A stretch of 23,105 bases of DNA from an uncultured Bacillaceae bacterium (GTDB lineage Bacteria > Bacillota > Bacilli > Bacillales > Caldibacillaceae): contig CALKAK010000134.1 in NCBI GenBank assembly GCA_937983015.1, positions 1-23,105 of the forward strand, read 5' to 3'. This document shows positions 13,843 to 22,390 of this stretch, piece after piece. The notes below the pieces were generated by a model. It worked only from the letters and a program-made list of their open reading frames with translations. It had not been told where the DNA came from and did no database searches. The translations under genes and the position numbers were made by a program. The first letter of the stretch is position 1; every line of letters begins with the position of its first letter.

Positions 13843-15030
13843 TTATTCGAGGATTTCGGATACGGAACCTGCTCCTACGGTACGTCCACCTTCACGAATG
13901 GAGAATTTTGTACCTTCTTCAATCGCAACTGGAGCGATCAATTCTACTGTCATTTCTACGTTGTCCCCAGGCATAACCATTTCTACACCTTCTGGTAAGG
14001 TGATAATACCGGTTACGTCTGTTGTACGGAAGTAGAACTGAGGACGATAGTTAGAGAAGAATGGTGTATGACGACCACCTTCTTCTTTTGTTAATACGTA
14101 AACTTGTGCTTTAAATTTCGTATGAGGTTTAATGGATTCCGGTTGTGCGAGAACTTGACCACGTTCTACGTCCTCACGGGCAACACCACGGAGCAAAGCA
14201 CCAATGTTGTCACCAGCTTCAGCATATTCCATAGCTTTGCGGAACATTTCTACACCAGTAACGGTCGTTTGTGTGGATTCATCTCTTAATCCAACGATTT
14301 CAACAACGTCACCAACTTTTACACGTCCGCGTTCTACACGACCAGTTGCAACTGTACCGCGACCGGTGATTGAGAATACGTCTTCAACAGGCATCATGAA
14401 CGGTTTGTCAACTTCACGCTCAGGTGTAGGAATGTAAGTATCAACAGCTTCCATTAATTCGAGGATTGCTTTTTCATATTCCGGATCACCTTCTAAGGCT
14501 TTCAAAGCGGAACCTTTGATGACCGGTACTTCATCACCAGGGAAATCGTATTCGCTTAGTAGATCACGAACTTCCATTTCTACTAATTCAAGCAATTCTT
14601 CGTCATCAACCATGTCAACTTTGTTCAAGAAGACAACGATGTAAGGAACACCTACTTGGCGAGAAAGCAAGATGTGTTCACGGGTTTGCGGCATCGGACC
14701 GTCAGCAGCGGATACAACAAGAATCGCACCGTCCATTTGAGCTGCACCGGTGATCATGTTTTTCACGTAGTCAGCGTGTCCCGGGCAGTCAACGTGAGCA
14801 TAGTGACGATTTTCTGTTTCATATTCTACGTGAGTTGTAGCGATTGTGATTCCACGTTCCTTCTCTTCTGGAGCTTTGTCGATTTGATCATATGCTTGAG
14901 CTTGAGCTTTACCTTGTTTTGCAAGAACGGTTGTTATAGCAGCTGTTAATGTTGTTTTACCATGGTCTACGTGGCCAATCGTACCGATATTTACGTGTGG
15001 CTTTGTACGTTCAAATACTTGTTTAGCCAT
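13843..15030 (-). CDS. tuf: Translation elongation factor Tu
   Basis: GTPase that brings aminoacyl-tRNA to the ribosomal A site. The 395-residue product has the P-loop GHVDHGKT (residues 19-26), the switch-I RGITIATTHVEYET, DCPGH (81-85), NKVD (136-139) and the GSALKAL G5 region. Domains 2 and 3 carry the usual GTVATGRVERG and the FRTTDVTG segment near the kirromycin/tRNA interface. It is full length. The ATG follows AAAGGAGG. It lies 134 nt after fusA with a probable promoter and leader hairpin, and ends at a strong terminator. Confidence 0.99.
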   Translation of the reverse strand: MAKQVFERTKPHVNIGTIGHVDHGKTTLTAAITTVLAKQGKAQAQAYDQIDKAPEEKERGITIATTHVEYETENRHYAHVDCPGHADYVKNMITGAAQMDGAILVVSAADGPMPQTREHILLSRQVGVPYIVVFLNKVDMVDDEELLELVEMEVRDLLSEYDFPGDEVPVIKGSALKALEGDPEYEKAILELMEAVDTYIPTPEREVDKPFMMPVEDVFSITGRGTVATGRVERGRVKVGDVVEIVGLRDESTQTTVTGVEMFRKAMEYAEAGDNIGALLRGVAREDVERGQVLAQPESIKPHTKFKAQVYVLTKEEGGRHTPFFSNYRPQFYFRTTDVTGIITLPEGVEMVMPGDNVEMTVELIAPVAIEEGTKFSIREGGRTVGAGSVSEILE

Positions 15031-15084
15031 TAGGAATGATCCTCCTTTATAATAATTATTTTAATCATTTGCTTTTATTGGATA

Positions 15085-15118
15085 GGTGGCTACAGAATCA
15101 TAGACTTCCATAGCAACC
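15085..15118 (-). other. Stem-loop in the tuf leader
   Basis: GGTTGCTA pairs with TAGCCACC (7 of 8 positions) across an 18-nt loop, whose ends can pair further (GAA/TTC). It begins about 11 nt after the predicted tuf transcription start, close to the 5' end, where a hairpin can protect mRNA from decay. Function inferred only. Confidence 0.4.
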
Positions 15119-15135
15119 GGTAAACCTACAATTAA

Positions 15136-15164
15136 GTTATACTAAAATAAGTGTTTAAAATCAA
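15136..15164 (-). promoter_or_regulatory. Probable promoter between fusA and tuf
   Basis: A -35-like TTGATT (15164-15159, 4/6 match) starts right after the fusA stop and is 17 bp from a -10 box TATAAC (15141-15136, 5/6 match). The predicted start near 15129 gives a leader of about 100 nt. A separate promoter would let EF-Tu, needed in excess over EF-G, be made at a higher level. Confidence 0.55.
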
Positions 15165-17243
15165 TCATTCACCACTACTTTTTTTGATGATTTCTTCTGC
15201 GATCGATTTAGGAACTTCTTCATAGTGGTCGAATACCATCGTAAAGGTTCCACGTCCTTGTGTTTGTGAACGCAATGCTGTTGCGTAACCAAACATTTCT
15301 GCCAACGGAACCATCGCTGTGACTACGCGACCATTTCCGCGTGTTTCCATTCCTTCGATGCGACCGCGACGGGATGTAAGGTTCCCCATGATGTCGCCAA
15401 GATATTCTTCAGGAATGGTAACTTCGACTTTCATGATCGGCTCAAGCAATACTGGTGCACACTTCTTAGCAGCTTCACGCAAGGCAATCGAAGCTGCAAT
15501 TTTAAACGCCATTTCACTAGAGTCAACTTCATGGTAAGAACCATCGAACAACTTCGCTTTTATATCAACTAACGGATATCCAGCGAGTACACCATTTTGC
15601 ATGGCATCTTCAAGACCAGCTTGAACAGCAGGGATATATTCTTTCGGAACAACCCCACCGACGATCGCATTTTCAAATTCGAAACCTTTACCTTGCTCAT
15701 TAGGTGAGAATTCAATCCAGACGTGACCGTATTGACCGCGACCACCTGATTGTCTGATGAATTTACCTTCAACTTGCGCAGTTTTTGTGAAGGTTTCACG
15801 ATAAGCAACCTGAGGTGCACCAACATTCGCTTCAACTTTGAATTCACGTTTCATACGATCAACGATAACGTCCAGGTGAAGCTCACCCATACCCTCAATA
15901 ATGGTTTGACCGGTTTCAGGATCGATATGAGCCCGGAAGGTCGGATCTTCTTCTTGAAGTTTTTGTAAAGCGGTGGAAAGTTTATCTTGATCCGCTTTTG
16001 ATTTCGGCTCGATCGCAACTGAGATAACAGGTTCAGGGAATACCATGGATTCTAAGACAACTTTTGCTTTATCATCACATAAAGTATCGCCAGTACCTGT
16101 ATCCTTTAAACCTACTGCTGCAGCAATATCACCGGCATAAACTTCTTGAATTTCTTCGCGGTGATTTGCGTGCATTTGCAGGATACGACCGATCCGCTCT
16201 CTTTTGTTCTTCGTTGAATTCAATACGTATGAACCGGATTGGAGTGTTCCGGAATAAACACGGAAGTATGTTAATTTACCAACATACGGATCTGTCATTA
16301 CTTTAAATGCTAATGCGGCAAACGGTGCATTGTCATCAGCGGGACGTGAGACTTCTTCTTCTGTTTCTGGATCGATCCCTTTAATAGGCGGGATATCCAG
16401 AGGAGAAGGTAAGTAGTCAACAACTCCGTCTAGCAATAATTGAATACCTTTGTTTTTGAAAGCAGAACCGCAAAATACAGGATAAAACTCACCGGTAACG
16501 GTTGCTTTGCGGATCGCTCTTTTCAATTCTTCAACGGTTATTTCTTCACCTTCAAGATATTTGAGCATGATTTCTTCATCGAAATCAGCGATCGCTTCAA
16601 TCAATTTGCTGCGATACTCTTCCGCTTGTTCCTTATATTCGTCAGGAACCGGTCGAGCTTCTTCTTTTGTGCCCAAGTCATCCAGATAATAATGGGCTTC
16701 CATCCTAATCAAATCAATGCAGCCCTGGAATTCATCTTCCGAACCAATCGGAAGCTGAACAGGTTGAGCATTAGCACCAAGGCGATCATGTAATGTGCTA
16801 ACCGCATAAAGGAAATCCGCACCGATTTTGTCCATTTTGTTGACAAACACGATACGTGGAACACCGTATGTGTCTGCCTGACGCCATACCGTTTCGGTTT
16901 GTGGTTCAACACCTGACTGAGCATCCAACACGGTAATCGCACCGTCTAACACGCGTAATGAACGCTCTACTTCAACGGTAAAGTCTACGTGCCCAGGGGT
17001 GTCGATGATGTTGATTCGATGACCCTTCCATTGTGCGGTTGTCGCTGCAGAAGTGATCGTGATGCCGCGTTCTTGTTCTTGCTCCATCCAGTCCATCTGG
17101 GAAGACCCTTCGTGGGTTTCGCCAATCTTATAAATTTTACCAGTGTAAAACAAGATTCGTTCCGTAGTCGTTGTTTTACCGGCATCAATGTGGGCCATAA
17201 TCCCAATATTTCTCGTCTTTTCTAAGGAGAATTCCCTCGGCAT
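15165..17243 (-). CDS. fusA: Translation elongation factor G
   Basis: GTPase that drives translocation and, with RRF, ribosome recycling. The 692-residue product has the P-loop AHIDAGKT (17-24), the G2 RGITITSAATT (59-69), DTPGHVDF (81-88), NKMD (135-138) and the GSAFKNKG G5 loop. Domains II-V follow, including the domain IV loop region SGGRGQYGHVWIEF and the C-terminal GNLTSRRGRIEGMETRGNGR. It is full length. It follows rpsG by 53 nt, and the stop is followed at once by the candidate tuf promoter. Confidence 0.99.
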   Translation of the reverse strand: MPREFSLEKTRNIGIMAHIDAGKTTTTERILFYTGKIYKIGETHEGSSQMDWMEQEQERGITITSAATTAQWKGHRINIIDTPGHVDFTVEVERSLRVLDGAITVLDAQSGVEPQTETVWRQADTYGVPRIVFVNKMDKIGADFLYAVSTLHDRLGANAQPVQLPIGSEDEFQGCIDLIRMEAHYYLDDLGTKEEARPVPDEYKEQAEEYRSKLIEAIADFDEEIMLKYLEGEEITVEELKRAIRKATVTGEFYPVFCGSAFKNKGIQLLLDGVVDYLPSPLDIPPIKGIDPETEEEVSRPADDNAPFAALAFKVMTDPYVGKLTYFRVYSGTLQSGSYVLNSTKNKRERIGRILQMHANHREEIQEVYAGDIAAAVGLKDTGTGDTLCDDKAKVVLESMVFPEPVISVAIEPKSKADQDKLSTALQKLQEEDPTFRAHIDPETGQTIIEGMGELHLDVIVDRMKREFKVEANVGAPQVAYRETFTKTAQVEGKFIRQSGGRGQYGHVWIEFSPNEQGKGFEFENAIVGGVVPKEYIPAVQAGLEDAMQNGVLAGYPLVDIKAKLFDGSYHEVDSSEMAFKIAASIALREAAKKCAPVLLEPIMKVEVTIPEEYLGDIMGNLTSRRGRIEGMETRGNGRVVTAMVPLAEMFGYATALRSQTQGRGTFTMVFDHYEEVPKSIAEEIIKKSSGE

Positions 17244-17296
17244 TCCACCTTCTCCTTCCTGTATATTAATAAGATTGTTACATGATAGCCGATGGT

Positions 17297-17767
17297 TTAC
17301 CAGCGATAGTGAGCAAAGGCCTTGTTAGCTTCAGCCATCTTATGAGTATCTTCGCGTTTTTTCACAGCTGCACCTGTGTTATTCGCAGCATCGATGATTT
17401 CATTAGCGAGGCGTTCTTGCATCGTTTTTTCACCGCGAAGACGTGCATAATTGACGATCCAGCGTAATCCTAAAGATACGCGACGTTCCGGACGGACTTC
17501 CATCGGTACCTGGTAGTTAGCACCACCTACTCGACGGGCACGAACTTCTAATAAAGGCATGACGTTCTTTAAGGCTTGCTCAAACACTTCCATCGGATCT
17601 TTACCTGTACGTTCACGAATGATGTCAAAAGCTTCATATAAGATACGCTCAGCTTTTGCTTTTTTTCCATCGATCATCAATTTATTGATTAACTTCGTAA
17701 CCAATTTTGAATTGTAAATCGGATCAGGTAAAACCTCTCTTTTCGGTACTGGACCTTTACGAGGCAT
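17297..17767 (-). CDS. rpsG: 30S ribosomal protein S7 (uS7)
   Basis: Primary-binding protein that starts assembly of the 30S head; in E. coli it also represses the str operon. The 156-residue product begins MPRKGPVPKREVLPDPIYNS and carries the family signature LVTKLINKLMIDGKKAKAER (residues 22-41). It continues with VGGANYQVPMEVRPERRVSL and ends NKAFAHYRW. It equals the B. subtilis length. The ATG has a GGAGG site, 44 nt after rpsL. Confidence 0.99.
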   Translation of the reverse strand: MPRKGPVPKREVLPDPIYNSKLVTKLINKLMIDGKKAKAERILYEAFDIIRERTGKDPMEVFEQALKNVMPLLEVRARRVGGANYQVPMEVRPERRVSLGLRWIVNYARLRGEKTMQERLANEIIDAANNTGAAVKKREDTHKMAEANKAFAHYRW

Positions 17768-17811
17768 GATTATTCCTCCTTTCTCGCAAACAATAATACT
17801 GTTTTAAGTCA

Positions 17812-18231
17812 TTATTTCTTTTCTTTTGGTTTCTTCGTTCCATACTTAGAACGTCCTTGTTTACGCCCCTCAACACCAGCGGTATCGAGCGCACCACGCA
17901 CAACGTGATAGCGAACCCCCGGCAAGTCCTTAACACGTCCGCCGCGGATTAAAACAACACTGTGTTCTTGCAAGTTGTGACCAATACCAGGAATATAAGC
18001 GGTCACTTCAATGCCGTTTGACAAGCGCACACGTGCATATTTCCGCAACGCGGAGTTCGGTTTTTTCGGTGTCATCGTACCAACACGGGTACACACACCT
18101 CGTTTTTGCGGAGATGGAACGATGGTTTGAACCTTCTTAAAGCTATTGTAACCGTAGTTTAAAGCCGGTGATTTCGACTTATAAACGACTTTTTTACGTG
18201 GTTTACGAACGAGTTGGTTAATTGTCGGCAT
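17812..18231 (-). CDS. rpsL: 30S ribosomal protein S12 (uS12)
   Basis: Decoding-centre protein that controls accuracy and the response to streptomycin. The 139-residue product begins MPTINQLVRKPRKKVVYKSK and has VCTRVGTMTPKKPNSALRKY (residues 46-65) and RVKDLPGVRYHVVRGALDTA. Lys56 and Lys101, the positions where resistance substitutions are known, are wild type. The frame extends 20 codons further upstream, but the ATG at 18231 lies 7-8 nt from GGAGG and gives the family start. It follows the L7Ae-like gene by 88 nt. Confidence 0.99.
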   Translation of the reverse strand: MPTINQLVRKPRKKVVYKSKSPALNYGYNSFKKVQTIVPSPQKRGVCTRVGTMTPKKPNSALRKYARVRLSNGIEVTAYIPGIGHNLQEHSVVLIRGGRVKDLPGVRYHVVRGALDTAGVEGRKQGRSKYGTKKPKEKK

Positions 18232-18301
18232 TTTCCGTCCTCCTTCCTTCTTAAGTAAGCCCACACATCCAGGTGGCTCATTTTTTTGCAAAAATTAAAC
18301 T

Positions 18302-18316
18302 TGTAGTTAAACTACA
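18302..18316 (-). other. Small hairpin between the L7Ae-like gene and rpsL
   Basis: The transcript reads TGTAGT-TTA-ACTACA, a 6-bp AT-rich stem followed by AGTTTAATTTTT. It lies just after the stop of the upstream gene. The stem is too weak for a firm terminator; it may be a processing site or attenuate slightly. Confidence 0.35.
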
Positions 18317-18319
18317 TGA

Positions 18320-18568
18320 TCACTCAATGATGGCAACAACAGCAGCACCAACCTGTATCCGGGCTACCTGACCTAACTTCTTCATTGAGTCCACATAATA
18401 AATCGGGATGTTCTTTTCTTTGGCCAGCATCTCCAGTTCCGCGACGATTCTTTCATCAGCATCCCGGGCGATAACGACTTCTTTACAGGTTCCGGACTTT
18501 AATGCTTTCATCGTCTGCTTTGTGCCGATCTTGATTTTTTTCGCCTGTTTTACTTTTTCATAAGACAT
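18320..18568 (-). CDS. rplGB: L7Ae/L30e-family RNA-binding protein (YbxF-like)
   Basis: Member of the L7Ae/L30e/S12e/Gadd45 family; the B. subtilis YbxF protein binds kink-turn RNA. The 82-residue product begins MSYEKVKQAKKIKIGTKQTM and has the family core LKSGTCKEVVIARDADERIV (residues about 23-42), YYVDSMKKLGQVARI and the end VGAAVVAIIE. The frame is open 17 codons further upstream, but the ATG at 18568 has GGAGG upstream and gives exactly the B. subtilis length. It heads the str genes behind its own promoter, before rpsL, as in other Bacilli. Its cellular role is not clear. Confidence 0.95.
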   Translation of the reverse strand: MSYEKVKQAKKIKIGTKQTMKALKSGTCKEVVIARDADERIVAELEMLAKEKNIPIYYVDSMKKLGQVARIQVGAAVVAIIE

Positions 18569-18609
18569 GTTTCCATATCCTCCAAAGTAACAGGTTTCAC
18601 ACCTAAGTA

Positions 18610-18638
18610 ATATTAGCATCTAGAAATTCCAATGTCAA
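18610..18638 (-). promoter_or_regulatory. Sigma-A promoter of the str genes
   Basis: A perfect TTGACA (18638-18633) lies 17 bp from TAATAT (18615-18610, 4/6 match), which is preceded by TGC, an extended -10 motif. The predicted start near 18603 gives a leader of about 35 nt with a small AGGT-GTGAA-ACCT hairpin and the Shine-Dalgarno. It sits just after the rpoC terminator. Confidence 0.78.
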
Positions 18639-18654
18639 CAAATTTTGGTATGAA

Positions 18655-18703
18655 AAATATAAGGAACCGCCGCCTGAAGGAATCATCGTTCTGTTCAGGC
18701 GGC
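18655..18703 (-). terminator. Hairpin terminator after rpoC
   Basis: GCCGCCTGAA and TTCAGGCGGC form a perfect 10-bp GC-rich stem (18703-18694 with 18678-18669) around a 15-nt loop. The downstream tract GGTTCCTTATATTTTT is U-rich but interrupted, so some readthrough into the str genes is likely. It lies 24 nt after the rpoC stop. Confidence 0.75.
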
Positions 18704-18726
18704 AGTTTTCACTTTCAGGAAAACAG

Positions 18727-21700
18727 TTATTCTGTTGTAACAGCTTCCTCGGTTTTCGTAACTTTTTCCGGTTTTGCTTTGCGATATCTTAACATTCCCG
18801 TTCCAGCAGGAATCAGTTTACCGATAATCACATTTTCTTTCAGACCGATGAGGGGATCTTCTTTGCCCTTGATAGCAGCATCTGTAAGGACTCGTGTTGT
18901 TTCCTGGAAGGACGCTGCTGATAAGAACGATTCGGTCTCAAGCGATGCTTTGGTAATTCCTAGCAATACCGGTCTGCCAGTTGCAGGAGTTTTCCCTTCC
19001 AATAAATATTTTTCATTCGTATCCGTGAAATGGTGAATATCGAGCAATGTACCGGGCAATAGGTCGGTATCTCCGGAATCGATAATTCTTACCTTACGAA
19101 GCATCTGCCGGACCATTACTTCGATATGTTTATCACCGATTTCTACCCCCTGCATACGGTACACTTTCTGTACTTCATTCAGGAGATATTCTTGTGCGGA
19201 AGTCACATCTCTTGCTTGGAGTAATTCTTTCGGGTCGATTGAACCTTCAATCAAAGCATCCCCTCTCGTGACGCGATCGCCAACTTCGACTTTTAGACGT
19301 GATGAATAAGGAACGAGGTACGAACGGGTTTCGACATCTCCCGTGATCGTGATTTCGATCTGACGGTCTTTACCTTCGCTGATGGCAGTGACTTCACCGT
19401 CAATTTCCGCGATTGGTGCATACCCTTTTGGATTCCTCGCTTCAAATAATTCCTGAACCCGCGGGAGACCCTGAGTGATATCGTCACCAGCAACACCACC
19501 GGTGTGGAATGTACGCATCGTTAACTGCGTACCCGGCTCACCGATGGATTGTGCCGCGATGATACCAACCGCTTCACCGACTTCGACTTCTTCACCAGTT
19601 GCCAGGTTAATACCGTAACATTTCTTACATACTCCGTGACGGGTATTGCAGGTGAATGCGGATCGGATCCAGACTTTTTCGATACCCGCTTTGGAAATCG
19701 CCCTTGCCTTATCTTCCGTGATCAATTCGTTTGCCCGGACGATGACTTCTCCCGTTTCAGGGTGACGAACGGTCTTGCGAGCATAACGACCTACAAGGCG
19801 TTCTTCAAGCGTTTCAATGACTTCTGGACCATCCATGATTGGACCGATTTCAATGCCACGATCGGTACCACAATCTTCTTCCCGGACGATAACATCTTGC
19901 GCTACGTCAACCAGTCGGCGTGTCAAGTAACCGGAGTCCGCGGTCTTTAGCGCAGTATCGGCAAGTCCTTTCCGGGCACCGTGAGTGGAGATAAAGTACT
20001 CCTGAACGGTCAACCCTTCACGGAAGCTGGATTTAATCGGCAGTTCGATGATTCTACCTGCCGGGTTAGCCATGAGACCGCGCATACCTGCCAATTGGGT
20101 GAAGTTTGAAGGGTTACCACGAGCACCGGAATCACTCATCATGTAAATCGGGTTCATTCGGTCCAGGGATTGCATGAGTTCTTCTTGAATTCGATCCTTG
20201 GCCGCACTCCAAATGGATATGACCCGATCGTAGCGTTCGTCTTCGGTAATTAACCCTCTTCTAAACTGCTTTTGAACATTGTCTACTTTCTTTTGGGCTT
20301 CCTCTAAAATTTCACCTTTTTGCGGCAAGACGATGATATCGGACATACCAATCGTAATTCCAGCCTTGGTGGAGATATGGAAGCCTAGATCTTTCAATTT
20401 ATCAAGCATTTTCGATGTTTCGGTAATCTTATATCGCTTAAATACCTGGGCGATGATATCACCGAGGAATCCCTTTTTGAACGGAGGTACCAACTCTTGT
20501 TTTTCCAGAAACTCTTTCACATTTACTGATGTTGAAATGAAGTACCGATCCGGTGTCCGATTTTCCAGATTCTCCCTTGTTGGCTCATTCAAATAAGGGA
20601 AAGATTCAGGAAGTATTGAGTTAAAGATCAATTTACCGACCGTTGTTATTAATAACTTATTGTTTTGTTCCTCTGTAAACGTAGGATTATTCAAGGAACG
20701 CGCATGCACAGCCACTCTCGTATGCAGATGGACATAACCATTTTGATAGGCGATTAACGCCTCGTTGGGATCTTTAAAGATCATCCCTTCGCCAATGGCA
20801 CCTTTTCGTTCCATCGTTAAATAATAGTTACCTAAAACCATGTCTTGTGAAGGGGTGACGACCGGTTTACCATCTTTAGGGTTCAAAATATTTTGCGCTG
20901 CAAGCATTAATATCCGGGCCTCTGCTTGCGCTTCAGCGGAAAGCGGCACGTGTACCGCCATCTGGTCACCATCGAAGTCCGCGTTATAAGCCGTACATAC
21001 GAGCGGGTGCAAGCGTATAGCCTTTCCTTCAACAAGAACCGGTTCGAAAGCTTGAATACCGAGTCTATGCAAAGTTGGCGCCCTGTTCAGCAGAACAGGA
21101 TGCTCTTTAATTACATCCTCTAATACGTCCCAAATTTCCGGGTGCAAACGTTCGATCATCCGTTTTGCAGATTTAATATTATGGGCCAGACCACGTTCTA
21201 CTAATTCATTCATAACAAATGGTTTAAATAGTTCTACTGCCATTTCCTTAGGCAGTCCGCATTGATACATCTTCAAGTTCGGGCCAACAACGATGACAGA
21301 ACGCCCAGAATAGTCAACCCGTTTTCCGAGCAGGTTTTGCCGGAAACGGCCTTGTTTCCCTTTTAACATATGGGATAAAGATTTGAGTGGTCTGTTACCG
21401 GGACCGGTTACCGGACGACCTCTTCTGCCGTTATCGATCAAAGCATCGACCGCTTCCTGTAACATCCTTTTTTCGTTTTGAACGATAATGCTTGGCGCAC
21501 CAAGGTCAAGAAGTCGTTTTAAACGGTTATTCCGGTTGATAACCCGGCGATATAAATCGTTCAAATCCGAGGTTGCAAAACGGCCACCATCTAACTGGAC
21601 CATCGGACGCAACTCGGGTGGGATAACCGGGAGTACATCCAGGATCATCCATTCCGGCTTATTCCCTGAATTGCGGAAAGCCTCGATGACTTCCAGTCTT

Positions 21701-22323
21701 TTGATGGCCCGGGAACGACGTTGTCCGGAAGAGGTTTTTAATTCTTCACGTAACATTTCACTTTCTTTATCTAAATCGATATCCTGTAAAAGTTTCTTGA
21801 TCGCTTCTGCTCCCATTCCCGCCTGGAATTTATTTCCGTACTTTTCACGATAATGACGGTATTCTTTTTCCGATAGCAATTGCTTCTTCTCTAAAGGGGT
21901 GTTCCCGGGCTCGGTTACAACATATGATGCAAAATAGATGACTTCTTCCAGAGCCCGGGGAGACATATCTAAAATCAAGCCCATCCGGCTAGGAATTCCT
22001 TTTAAGTACCAGATGTGGGAAACAGGTGTTGCGAGTTCAATATGTCCCATTCGCTCACGGCGAACTTTTGAACGGGTTACTTCAACCCCGCAACGATCAC
22101 AGACGACCCCTTTGTACCGGATTCGTTTGTATTTACCGCAATGGCATTCCCAGTCTTTGGTCGGGCCGAAAATCCGTTCACAAAATAGACCATCTTTTTC
22201 CGGTTTCAATGTGCGGTAGTTGATCGTTTCCGGCTTTTTCACTTCACCGTAGGACCATGAACGTATTTTATCCGGTGAAGCAAGCCCTATTTTCATATAT
22301 TCGAAATTATTGACATCCAGCAA
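18727..22323 (-). CDS. rpoC: RNA polymerase beta' subunit
   Basis: Largest subunit of RNA polymerase, holding the catalytic magnesium. The 1198-residue product has the N-terminal zinc site Cys60, Cys62, Cys75, Cys78, the clamp and the active-site motif NADFDGDQMAVH near residue 450. Further on are the bridge-helix/trigger-loop regions around GARKGLADTALKTADSGYLT and GEPGTQLTMRTFHTGGVAGD, and a second zinc site (CGTDRG and CNTRHGVCKKCYG). Its length is close to the B. subtilis protein. The start codon is TTG at 22323, 9 nt from GGAGG, and aligns with the conserved MLDVNNFEYM. It follows rpoB by 67 nt and ends before a terminator. Confidence 0.99.
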   Translation of the reverse strand: MLDVNNFEYMKIGLASPDKIRSWSYGEVKKPETINYRTLKPEKDGLFCERIFGPTKDWECHCGKYKRIRYKGVVCDRCGVEVTRSKVRRERMGHIELATPVSHIWYLKGIPSRMGLILDMSPRALEEVIYFASYVVTEPGNTPLEKKQLLSEKEYRHYREKYGNKFQAGMGAEAIKKLLQDIDLDKESEMLREELKTSSGQRRSRAIKRLEVIEAFRNSGNKPEWMILDVLPVIPPELRPMVQLDGGRFATSDLNDLYRRVINRNNRLKRLLDLGAPSIIVQNEKRMLQEAVDALIDNGRRGRPVTGPGNRPLKSLSHMLKGKQGRFRQNLLGKRVDYSGRSVIVVGPNLKMYQCGLPKEMAVELFKPFVMNELVERGLAHNIKSAKRMIERLHPEIWDVLEDVIKEHPVLLNRAPTLHRLGIQAFEPVLVEGKAIRLHPLVCTAYNADFDGDQMAVHVPLSAEAQAEARILMLAAQNILNPKDGKPVVTPSQDMVLGNYYLTMERKGAIGEGMIFKDPNEALIAYQNGYVHLHTRVAVHARSLNNPTFTEEQNNKLLITTVGKLIFNSILPESFPYLNEPTRENLENRTPDRYFISTSVNVKEFLEKQELVPPFKKGFLGDIIAQVFKRYKITETSKMLDKLKDLGFHISTKAGITIGMSDIIVLPQKGEILEEAQKKVDNVQKQFRRGLITEDERYDRVISIWSAAKDRIQEELMQSLDRMNPIYMMSDSGARGNPSNFTQLAGMRGLMANPAGRIIELPIKSSFREGLTVQEYFISTHGARKGLADTALKTADSGYLTRRLVDVAQDVIVREEDCGTDRGIEIGPIMDGPEVIETLEERLVGRYARKTVRHPETGEVIVRANELITEDKARAISKAGIEKVWIRSAFTCNTRHGVCKKCYGINLATGEEVEVGEAVGIIAAQSIGEPGTQLTMRTFHTGGVAGDDITQGLPRVQELFEARNPKGYAPIAEIDGEVTAISEGKDRQIEITITGDVETRSYLVPYSSRLKVEVGDRVTRGDALIEGSIDPKELLQARDVTSAQEYLLNEVQKVYRMQGVEIGDKHIEVMVRQMLRKVRIIDSGDTDLLPGTLLDIHHFTDTNEKYLLEGKTPATGRPVLLGITKASLETESFLSAASFQETTRVLTDAAIKGKEDPLIGLKENVIIGKLIPAGTGMLRYRKAKPEKVTKTEEAVTTE

Positions 22324-22390
22324 GGGTCAAGACCTCCTATACCCGTTTTACCTGTTCAAGGTGAAAAGAGATAGCCCGTAATATTTAGTA

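Noticed and set aside
15569..15847. Minus-strand 92-codon frame inside fusA
   Set aside because: Out of frame with EF-G, low-complexity Lys/Ser-rich, no homologue recognised; a shadow of fusA. Similar minus-strand shadows inside rplF, rplB, rplC, rpoC and rpoB were dropped for the same reason.
18569..18619. 17-codon extension of the L7Ae-like protein
   Set aside because: It would start within the promoter region at about the predicted transcription start and is absent from the family.
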